A stretch of DNA of 34,043 nt from a virus. A program made the translations under genes and the position numbers. The stretch spans positions 1 through 34,043 of IMG/VR virus record IMGVR_UViG_3300021961_007557. One strand, 5' to 3'. The notes below the pieces were generated by a model. The model was given only the letters and a program-made list of their open reading frames with translations, searched no databases and had not been told where the DNA came from. How positions within the stretch are numbered: the stretch's first letter is position 1; each line of letters begins with the position of its first letter. Shown one piece after another: positions 28,630 to 34,043 of this stretch.

Positions 28630-28730
28630 TGGGCAAACCTAAAAATAAAAAAGGTAAGTCTGCAAACGCAAAGCAGAACTCTGGAAACGCAACTGCTAAG
28701 AAAGCAAAGAATGGAGGAAAGAAAAAGTGA
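28629..28730 (+). CDS. 33-residue lysine-rich peptide
   Basis: More than a third of the residues are Lys, with Asn, Ala and Gly making up most of the rest (GKPKNKKGKS, ends GGKKK). It overlaps the previous stop and the next GTG start. It may bind nucleic acid or an acidic partner. Support is positional. Confidence 0.45.
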   Translation: MGKPKNKKGKSANAKQNSGNATAKKAKNGGKKK

Positions 28731-28912
28731 AAAAGTACATCGCAAAAAAGATGGGTTATAACTCTGAATGGGATTACTTTCAAGACAACTATAACGACAG
28801 TCCTAAGTGGACCAGAGATAAGTCTAGAGCATTCTTATTCACAGACCCTCAAGTTGCGATGACTCAATCGAATCTGACAGGATTATATGATATTGTTTTA
28901 GAAGAAATCTGA
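28727..28912 (+). CDS. small soluble protein, GTG start
   Basis: This 61-residue protein starts at a GTG overlapping the previous TGA, with GGAGGAAAG upstream. It is rich in aromatic and acidic residues (WDYFQDNYNDSPKW). No family is recognised. Confidence 0.5.
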   Translation: MKKYIAKKMGYNSEWDYFQDNYNDSPKWTRDKSRAFLFTDPQVAMTQSNLTGLYDIVLEEI

Positions 28913-28924
28913 CTTCATAATACA

Positions 28925-29059
28925 ATGACTCAAATACCAGCAAAGAAAAAACGCAAGGAAGAAAGGGATAATATTTTTCTTGATATTCTCTATAATATGT
29001 TTGTTCAACTTCCTGTTATTGTTATTGCATGGATTATTTCTAAGTTTGATTGGGATTAA
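28925..29059 (+). CDS. 44-residue membrane peptide, convergent stop overlap
   Basis: A basic N-terminus (AKKKRKEER) precedes one hydrophobic helix (about 20-40). Its TAA (29057-29059) overlaps the TAA of the convergent minus-strand gene in the palindrome TTAA. Confidence 0.5.
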   Translation: MTQIPAKKKRKEERDNIFLDILYNMFVQLPVIVIAWIISKFDWD

Positions 29060-29916
29060 ATAGAAAACTTTGCTGATAATTTTTTAGCAATCTTTTTAGC
29101 AGGGGCAAAGAGAGATTTAAATCTCTGTTGCCCCTCTTTTGTAAACTTATCTGCTATAACATCATCAATAATAATCTTGTTATCAATTTCATAAAGTGCA
29201 TTGATTTCAACTTGGTCACGAATATATTGCTCTACGTTATCAACTTGATCAACGAGTCTTGTTCCATCTGCAGAATATTCAAACACATCTATGTGTCCTT
29301 TTTCTGCTAAGACATAGTGTAAAACTGGTTTAACTTGTTTGATTTTGATTTTAAATTTGTTCTTCGTTGCTTCTTTGATTAGTGGTTCCGCAGCATTTTT
29401 TAATGCATTAAGAACAGTTGTGGATGCAATAGTTGCAGCAGTTGTGACTACTGCGACAGCACCAGCCGTAGCAACAAGAGAAGGGTCAGGTAAATTAATA
29501 TCGATTCCACCGACAGTAAAGGTTGGTTGAGGTTTATTTTCTGCTGGTATTTCAGCAATGGGCGTTTGAGAGGGGGGGGTTTGAGAGACTTGAGGCAGTT
29601 GAGGAGGGGGGGTAGTATCTGGTAGTCCCCTAGTTTTACCTTCTTGCTCTTGTTGTTTTTGTTTTTCTGCTCTTACAGCAGCATCAAACTCTTCTTGAGT
29701 TGGAACATTAATGATTGGGTATTTAATAGAGGGATCTGGTGCTTGAAATACTGGTAGTGCCAGACCCCTCACGACTGGTACTTCTGTAGATCTAACTACA
29801 GGAGGATCTATTGTTGGGATTACACTAGGACCATTAATGCCAATGTTTGGTATTCCATTGGCATTTATTTGTACATTGGTAATTCCCTTGGCATTGATAG
29901 TTGGTATTTCATTCAT
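29056..29916 (-). CDS. proline-rich protein with central hydrophobic segment
   Basis: This protein has 286 residues. An N-terminal low-complexity part repeats I/P/N/G motifs (ITNVQINANGIPNIGINGP), a Gln/Pro-rich middle (about 85-130) follows, then an Ala/Thr/Val hydrophobic segment (about 148-172) and a lysine-rich alpha/beta C-terminal domain. There is no signal peptide, unlike its three upstream partners. Its start overlaps the previous stop by ATGA. Function is unknown. Confidence 0.7.
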   Translation of the reverse strand: MNEIPTINAKGITNVQINANGIPNIGINGPSVIPTIDPPVVRSTEVPVVRGLALPVFQAPDPSIKYPIINVPTQEEFDAAVRAEKQKQQEQEGKTRGLPDTTPPPQLPQVSQTPPSQTPIAEIPAENKPQPTFTVGGIDINLPDPSLVATAGAVAVVTTAATIASTTVLNALKNAAEPLIKEATKNKFKIKIKQVKPVLHYVLAEKGHIDVFEYSADGTRLVDQVDNVEQYIRDQVEINALYEIDNKIIIDDVIADKFTKEGQQRFKSLFAPAKKIAKKLSAKFSI

Positions 29917-30482
29917 TGTGCCGCTGCTTGCTTGACCGATGGATACTTCACAACAACATCAGCACAAATCTTATGATAAGGACTATCAGGATGAAAACTG
30001 ATGCCAGACTTTATTGCTTCACCACACTTGAGTAGTCTAACTAACTCAAAGTCAAGTCTTGCCTTATCTGCCTCAGCTTGCTGTCTTTGTATTTCGACTT
30101 TTGCTCTTGTTTTACAGATCTCTTGTAGTGATCCGTCAAGAGGAAAGTTAAATCCTAAACTTACACCGAAGTTTCCATTTTGAGTTTGGTATGTTGCAGG
30201 ATCTTGACTACTATTAAAGTTCCCTAACGCAAAGGGAGAAAGGCTCATTGTTGGTCCTTGACAACTAACTCCTCCCCCATATGTGTTGAGGGCAAACGGT
30301 CCCTGTAAGACTTGGACAGCTTGGTTAGTAACATTACCTGTAGCGGAAGCAGAAGGGCCAGCAATATTAGTATTGCTAGGAGCAGATTGAGCGTAAGCCG
30401 TGCCACTGAAGATAACTCCTATTGAGTAAAGACAGACACCGAGTTTGTGGTAGACTGAGTTTCTGTGGTGCGATCGATCCAT
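29913..30482 (-). CDS. exported protein, unknown
   Basis: The ATG at 30482 gives 189 residues; a GTG ten codons in would give a cleaner signal peptide (LGVCLYSIGVIFSGTAYA-QS). A Ser/Asn/Gly-rich domain is followed by GVSLGFNFPL and a charged coiled coil (KVEIQRQQAEADKARLDFEL, about 129-148) and cysteines near 80, 123, 153 and 171. It overlaps the preceding gene by 64 nt in another frame. Confidence 0.68.
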   Translation of the reverse strand: MDRSHHRNSVYHKLGVCLYSIGVIFSGTAYAQSAPSNTNIAGPSASATGNVTNQAVQVLQGPFALNTYGGGVSCQGPTMSLSPFALGNFNSSQDPATYQTQNGNFGVSLGFNFPLDGSLQEICKTRAKVEIQRQQAEADKARLDFELVRLLKCGEAIKSGISFHPDSPYHKICADVVVKYPSVKQAAAQ

Positions 30483-30784
30483 GTTTCTTTTGCTACTCCA
30501 GGTCCGAGATAGGTTTCACTGAACTGGAATGGAGCACCCTGTGTCATGATACTATAATTTGAATCCTGAGTTGGTCTTCCAGGAATGTTAATATTAGTTC
30601 CAGTCACAGTGTATGATGTGCCAGTTGTATACTCAACTTGACGAATCGTTTCTATGATTTTGGTTGTTGATTCTGTTGTTGCTGTAATCGTGCCTCTGGT
30701 AAAATTAGGCACAACACTTTCAGCATATGCGGGAGTACAGATGACTCCCGCTGCTAAAAGCAAAGCGGGAGTTAAATGTCTCAT
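30419..30784 (-). CDS. exported protein, unknown
   Basis: This protein has 121 residues. A clear signal peptide (about 1-21, ending AYA-ES) is followed by a Thr/Ser-rich beta region (TTESTTKIIETI, TGTSYTVTGTNI). The TSYTVTGTNI stretch matches GASYSASGTNI of the next upstream protein, and QGAPFQFSE matches GQAFSFSE, so the two are paralogues. It is probably assembled outside the inner membrane. Confidence 0.7.
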   Translation of the reverse strand: MRHLTPALLLAAGVICTPAYAESVVPNFTRGTITATTESTTKIIETIRQVEYTTGTSYTVTGTNINIPGRPTQDSNYSIMTQGAPFQFSETYLGPGVAKETWIDRTTETQSTTNSVSVFTQ

Positions 30785-31242
30785 TTGAATACGCTTAACT
30801 CAATCGATCTTTGAGCAGTTGCACTTGTACCTGCACCACCAGCAGTAACAGTTGGGACACCAGTTGGGGAAAGAGTACCTGCAAGAGTTCCTTTTTCACC
30901 ACCAACTTGGGTTACGCTATCTCCATAAAGATTTGGAGTTCCGATAACGCCATTCGTAACGGTTTGATCAGTTACAACAGCATCTGCAGCATTGATACTT
31001 TCTGAGAAAGAGAATGCTTGGCCTGGAGTATTGATATCGTAGGTTCCAGCACCACCTACACCACCAAACGATGTGGATTGGATATTAGTTCCTGAAGCGG
31101 AATATGAAGCACCGATTCGGGTTGATTGAACAGCAGCACCATCAACTTTCAATTGTACGGAGTCAGTGATTCTTGATGTGATTTCAGCAGCATTAACTGG
31201 GATTGCGAAGAATAACGAAAAGGCTAATAGAAGTCTTTTCAT
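30781..31242 (-). CDS. exported protein, first gene of the minus-strand operon
   Basis: The ATG at 31242 gives 153 residues; the longer frame to 31380 would put non-membrane sequence before the signal peptide (MKRLLLAFSLFFAIPVNAAE). The mature part is Gly/Thr/Ser-rich, beta-type and lacks cysteine. A late-like motif on this strand lies upstream. It shares repeats with the next gene and overlaps it by ATGA. Confidence 0.7.
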   Translation of the reverse strand: MKRLLLAFSLFFAIPVNAAEITSRITDSVQLKVDGAAVQSTRIGASYSASGTNIQSTSFGGVGGAGTYDINTPGQAFSFSESINAADAVVTDQTVTNGVIGTPNLYGDSVTQVGGEKGTLAGTLSPTGVPTVTAGGAGTSATAQRSIELSVFK

Positions 31243-31268
31243 TTTTCTTATGTGATAAACACTATTCT

Positions 31269-31275
31269 TATTTAG
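31269..31275 (-). promoter_or_regulatory. late promoter-like motif of the minus-strand operon
   Basis: Read on the minus strand this is CTAAATA, about 27 nt before the start codon at 31242. No sigma70 boxes fit in register. Confidence 0.5.
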
Positions 31276-31298
31276 TAGGACATCCTTGTTTAGGGGGC

Positions 31299-31332
31299 TT
31301 GACGGGGGCGGCAAACCGTAGTATGATAAATA
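31299..31332 (+). promoter_or_regulatory. composite sigma70/late promoter of psbA
   Basis: TTGACG (31299-31304), 17 nt and TATGAT (31322-31327) are followed in register by ATAAATA (31326-31332). Early start is expected near 31334 and late near 31338. It leaves a leader of about 165 nt. Confidence 0.75.
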
Positions 31333-31376
31333 GGTAAACAAATGTGACGGATCTCTAAGATTTGTAACATTGTTAA

Positions 31377-31480
31377 ACACCCATCAACCGAGACCTATGG
31401 GGTGTATAAAAACGTCTCTCATACCCACAGTGGAGGGTGCTGTGGGGAATAATCGTAACGGTTCGTCCCCCCGAACTTTT
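31377..31480 (+). other. structured psbA leader with three hairpins
   Basis: ACACCCAT (31377-31384) pairs with ATGGGGTGT (31397-31405, one bulge). CCCACAG (31424-31430) pairs with CTGTGGG (31440-31446). GTTCG (31461-31465) pairs with CGAAC (31472-31476), followed by TTTT. The leader is gene-free. These could control stability or translation of psbA RNA; the last could terminate some transcripts. Confidence 0.5.
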
Positions 31481-31499
31481 ATCTAACTCTCTTAAACAA

Positions 31500-32582
31500 A
31501 TGACTGCTACACTTTCACGTCAAAAATCACAATCGAATACTTGGGAACAGTTCTGCCAGTGGGTAACTTCAACCGATAACCGTCTTTATGTCGGTTGGTT
31601 CGGAACTCTGATGATTCCCTGCTTGCTTGCTGCTACCATTTGCTTCATTGTCGCATTCATCGCTGCTCCCCCTGTGGACATTGATGGAATCCGTGAACCC
31701 GTTGCTGGTTCTCTGATGTACGGAAACAACATCATCTCTGGTGCTGTTATCCCTTCGTCCAATGCTATTGGACTGCACTTTTACCCAATCTGGGAAGCTG
31801 CTTCCCTAGATGAGTGGCTCTACAACGGTGGACCTTTCCAACTGGTTGTATTCCACTTCCTGATCGGTATCTATGCTTACATGGGTCGTGAGTGGGAACT
31901 TTCCTACCGCCTGGGTATGCGTCCTTGGATCTGTGTTGCCTACTCGGCACCTGTTGCTGCTGCGAGTGCAGTGTTCCTGGTCTATCCTTTCGGTCAAGGT
32001 TCTTTCTCTGATGCAATGCCTCTGGGTATCTCTGGTACGTTCAACTACATGCTTGTGTTCCAGGCAGAGCACAACATCCTGATGCACCCCTTCCACATGC
32101 TTGGAGTTGCTGGTGTGTTCGGTGGTTCTCTGTTCAGTGCAATGCACGGTTCTCTGGTTACTTCCTCGCTGGTTCGTGAAACCACTGAGTCTGAATCACA
32201 GAACTATGGTTACAAGTTCGGTCAAGAAGAAGAGACTTATAACATTGTTGCTGCTCACGGTTATTTCGGACGCCTGATCTTCCAATATGCTTCCTTCAAC
32301 AACTCTCGTTCGCTACACTTCTTCCTTGCTGCTTGGCCTGTTGTCGGTATCTGGTTTACTGCCCTGGGCGTATCAACAATGGCGTTCAACCTCAACGGGT
32401 TCAACTTCAACCAGTCCATCGTTGATTCACAAGGTCGTGTCCTGAATACTTGGGCAGATGTACTTAACCGTGCTGGACTGGGGATGGAAGTTATGCATGA
32501 ACGTAACGCCCACAATTTTCCTTTGGATCTCGCTGCTGCTGAAGCAACTCCTGTTGCTCTGACTGCACCTACCATTGGTTGA
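31500..32582 (+). CDS. psbA: photosystem II D1 protein
   Basis: This 360-residue protein is full length. D1 is the reaction-centre subunit binding the Mn cluster and QB in the thylakoid. The ATG at 31500 begins MTATLSRQ; the frame upstream to 31437 is not conserved D1. The gene is uninterrupted (no intron). The residue after YMGR is Glu (E131 here, position 130 in the usual numbering), the high-light D1:2 type. The C-terminus keeps the processing region [12 protein letters not shown]-ending codons exceed those of neighbours. Confidence 0.98.
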   Translation: MTATLSRQKSQSNTWEQFCQWVTSTDNRLYVGWFGTLMIPCLLAATICFIVAFIAAPPVDIDGIREPVAGSLMYGNNIISGAVIPSSNAIGLHFYPIWEAASLDEWLYNGGPFQLVVFHFLIGIYAYMGREWELSYRLGMRPWICVAYSAPVAAASAVFLVYPFGQGSFSDAMPLGISGTFNYMLVFQAEHNILMHPFHMLGVAGVFGGSLFSAMHGSLVTSSLVRETTESESQNYGYKFGQEEETYNIVAAHGYFGRLIFQYASFNNSRSLHFFLAAWPVVGIWFTALGVSTMAFNLNGFNFNQSIVDSQGRVLNTWADVLNRAGLGMEVMHERNAHNFPLDLAAAEATPVALTAPTIG

Positions 32583-32591
32583 TAAATAAAT

Positions 32592-32653
32592 CATTGTCGT
32601 GCAAAGGATCCTTCGGGATCCTTTTTTTTTATAAATAATAATGCACGACAATG
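32592..32653 (+). promoter_or_regulatory. 12-bp inverted repeat enclosing terminator and late promoter
   Basis: CATTGTCGTGCA (32592-32603) is the perfect complement of TGCACGACAATG (32642-32653), which ends 1 nt before the endonuclease ATG at 32655. Late motif ATAAATA (32631-32637) predicts a start near 32643, inside the 3' arm. psbA read-through RNA would pair the arms; late RNA cannot. Confidence 0.7.
32603..32630 (+). terminator. psbA terminator with TTCG loop
   Basis: AAAGGATCC (32603-32611) pairs with GGATCCTTT (32616-32624) around the stable TTCG loop, and a T run to 32630 follows. Confidence 0.88.
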
Positions 32654-32654
32654 C

Positions 32655-33107
32655 ATGAATACCATGGCAAAAACAACTCAAACCACTGGCACTAAAACTT
32701 GTAGTAAATGTGGTATAACTAAAGATATTAATGATTTCTACAAGAGGGGTGGTAAAACTTCTCCTAATACCAGACACAATCATTGTAAAGAATGCACTAA
32801 AAGTAGAGTTGCTAAAACTTATTGGAATGATCCAAGTGTTTATCAAAACAATCATCTAAAAAGAAATTACGGCATAACTCTCAATGAATATTCTCAGATG
32901 CTTGCAGAGCAAAACAACCAGTGTGCTGTGTGTCACACTACTGATCCTGGTGGTAAGCATGGAAAGTTTGTGGTAGATCACTGCCACACCACTGGTAAAG
33001 TTAGAGGGATACTTTGTAAACGATGTAACATTGCATTAGGGGAGGTTGGTGACAACATCAGCACCCTGGAAAAGATGATTGGTTACTTGAGCACAAACAC
33101 TCATTGA
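32655..33107 (+). CDS. endonuclease VII-type HNH homing endonuclease between psbA and psbD
   Basis: This protein has 150 residues (147 if ATG 32664 is used). An N-terminal zinc knuckle (C16, C19, C44, C47) is followed by the recombination endonuclease VII core: C90-x-x-C93, VDHCH (D108, H109, H111) and LCKRCN (C121, C124, N125). A free-standing HNH endonuclease just downstream of psbA is known in cyanophage S-PM2 (F-CphI), which targets psbA intron sites. This gene occupies the same place, so a homing role is likely. Confidence 0.88.
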   Translation: MNTMAKTTQTTGTKTCSKCGITKDINDFYKRGGKTSPNTRHNHCKECTKSRVAKTYWNDPSVYQNNHLKRNYGITLNEYSQMLAEQNNQCAVCHTTDPGGKHGKFVVDHCHTTGKVRGILCKRCNIALGEVGDNISTLEKMIGYLSTNTH

Positions 33108-33137
33108 CTTCTCTGTTAAGCAATGTTAAGATAAATA
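33104..33137 (+). promoter_or_regulatory. composite sigma70/late promoter of psbD
   Basis: TTGACT (33104-33109), 17 nt and TAAGAT (33127-33132) are followed in register by ATAAATA (33131-33137). The -35 overlaps the stop codon region of the endonuclease gene. The leader is about 15-20 nt with AGGAGG at 33151-33156. Confidence 0.72.
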
Positions 33138-33158
33138 TGAGAAATAACAAAGGAGGCT

Positions 33159-34043
33159 ATGACTTCTTCTACTCTTTCACAACCAATTTCACAAAGGGGG
33201 TGGTTTGATGTCCTTGATGACTGGGTTAAACGCGATCGCTTCATATTTGTGGGTTGGTCTGGACTACTACTTTTTCCCACTGCTTATCTTGCCCTTGGTG
33301 GCTGGCTTACTGGCACAACGTTTGTTACAAGCTGGTACACCCACGGGTTGGCGTCTAGTTATCTTGAAGGGGCTAATTTCCTTACGGCAGCTGTGTCAAC
33401 GCCTGCAGATTCTATGGGTCATTCTCTTCTTCTACTTTGGGGTCCTGAAGCTCAGGGAGATTTCGTCCGCTGGATCCAACTTGGGGGACTCTGGCCTTTT
33501 GTGGCACTTCACGGATCTTTCGCTCTGATCGGATTCATGCTTCGTCAGTTTGAGATTGCTCGATTGGTTGGTATTCGTCCTTATAATGCCATCGCATTCT
33601 CTGGTCCTATTGCAGTATTTGTTTCTGTGTTCTTGATGTACCCTCTGGGCCAATCTAGTTGGTTCTTTGCACCCTCGTTTGGTGTAGCAGCAATCTTCCG
33701 TTTTCTTCTTTTCCTGCAAGGATTCCATAACTGGACTCTCAACCCATTCCACATGATGGGTGTTGCAGGTATTCTTGGCGGTGCTCTGCTCTGTGCCATT
33801 CACGGTGCTACAGTAGAAAATACGCTGTATGAAGATGGAGAAAAAGCAAATACTTTTAAGGCTTTTGAACCTACGCAAGAGGAGGAAACTTACTCGATGG
33901 TTACTGCGAACCGTTACTGGTCACAGATCTTCGGTATTGCTTTTAGTAACAAGCGTTGGTTGCATTTCTTTATGCTCTTTGTTCCCGTCATGGGTCTCTG
34001 GACAAGTTCTATCGGTATTATTGGACTCGCTCTTAATCTTCGT
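33159..34043 (+). CDS. psbD: photosystem II D2 protein (partial, runs off the window)
   Basis: The 295 codons present cover most of D2 (about 352 residues). D2 is the partner of D1, binding QA and the pheophytin/chlorophyll of the inactive branch. Recognisable are [16 protein letters not shown] (about 21-36), [24 protein letters not shown] and the end ALNLR. AGGAGG lies 2 nt before the ATG, the strongest and closest ribosome-binding site in the window. The frame continues past 34043 without interruption. Confidence 0.97.
   Translation, partial: MTSSTLSQPISQRGWFDVLDDWVKRDRFIFVGWSGLLLFPTAYLALGGWLTGTTFVTSWYTHGLASSYLEGANFLTAAVSTPADSMGHSLLLLWGPEAQGDFVRWIQLGGLWPFVALHGSFALIGFMLRQFEIARLVGIRPYNAIAFSGPIAVFVSVFLMYPLGQSSWFFAPSFGVAAIFRFLLFLQGFHNWTLNPFHMMGVAGILGGALLCAIHGATVENTLYEDGEKANTFKAFEPTQEEETYSMVTANRYWSQIFGIAFSNKRWLHFFMLFVPVMGLWTSSIGIIGLALNLR

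Noticed and set aside
31437-31499. N-terminal extension of psbA
   Set aside because: Canonical D1 begins at MTATLSRQ (31500); the extra codons lie in the leader hairpins.
31806-32147. Long minus-strand ORFs opposite psbA and opposite psbD (33432-33878)
   Set aside because: Their translation mirrors conserved codons of D1 and D2; no ribosome-binding site or family resemblance. Antisense RNA here is possible but not as coding.
31500-32582. Group I intron in psbA
   Set aside because: The frame runs 361 codons without interruption; the nearby endonuclease could target intron-insertion sites but no intron is present.

Overview
This window is a contiguous piece of a T4-like cyanophage (cyanomyovirus) genome, most likely infecting marine Synechococcus or Prochlorococcus. 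The evidence is complete psbA and the start of psbD, two high-light-inducible (hli) genes, plant-type ferredoxin, T4-style late promoters (TATAAATA or ATAAATA), many tRNA genes, densely overlapping small ORFs, and a long nucleotide-sugar and glycosyltransferase island. It is AT-rich. The porin and psbA/psbD use visibly more C- and G-ending codons than their neighbours.

Layout. 1-1520: a tail-lysozyme-domain protein and two small unknown proteins. 1523-6780: a tRNA region with ten plausible tRNAs (Tyr, Ser-GCT, Ile-GAT, Arg, Asn, Val, Ser-TGA, Pro, a type with loop TAT, Met/Ile2-CAT) and one degenerate tRNA-like sequence. Between the tRNAs sit a RimK-type ATP-grasp ligase, a Dps-like ferritin, a run of very short overlapping mostly membrane ORFs, an HNH endonuclease and a Phd/YefM-like antitoxin. 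6800-8430: small early proteins, then an intergenic array of hairpins with covarying stems, interrupted or bordered by a second HNH endonuclease. 8455-22873: a 21-gene surface-sugar operon. It makes GDP-L-fucose (gmd, fcl), probably GDP-L-galactose (GDP-mannose 3,5-epimerase) and ADP-heptose (hldD plus split hldE). It also carries two GT11 fucosyltransferases and about eight other transferases, many with ATGA start/stop overlaps. 22977-26069: an SLH/OprB-type porin, hli, ferredoxin, hli and peroxiredoxin. 26141-29059: small membrane proteins, a secreted HEXXH metalloprotease candidate and a thermonuclease-like nuclease. 29056-31242 (minus strand): four overlapping genes, three with signal peptides. 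31299-34043: psbA, an endonuclease VII-type homing endonuclease, and psbD, which runs off the window end.

How it works together. The window pairs host take-over of photosynthetic electron flow (D1, D2, ferredoxin, Hli, peroxiredoxin) with a large set for remodelling surface or virion glycans. The most striking signals are regulatory. (1) Four genes (GDP-mannose 3,5-epimerase, porin, psbA, psbD) carry a composite promoter with the same 34-nt geometry: a sigma70 -35, a 17-nt spacer and a -10 whose last AT starts the late motif ATAAATA. (2) Late promoters sit so that the late start site removes the 5' arm of a hairpin that would otherwise lie just upstream of the start codon; this includes two of the three HNH/endonuclease VII genes. 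(3) There is an array of hairpins with complete compensatory stem changes at 7569-7811. (4) The conserved T8-A9-G10 of tRNA genes is used as the stop codon of the preceding gene. All function calls rest on reading the sequence and knowledge of the families; no searches were run.
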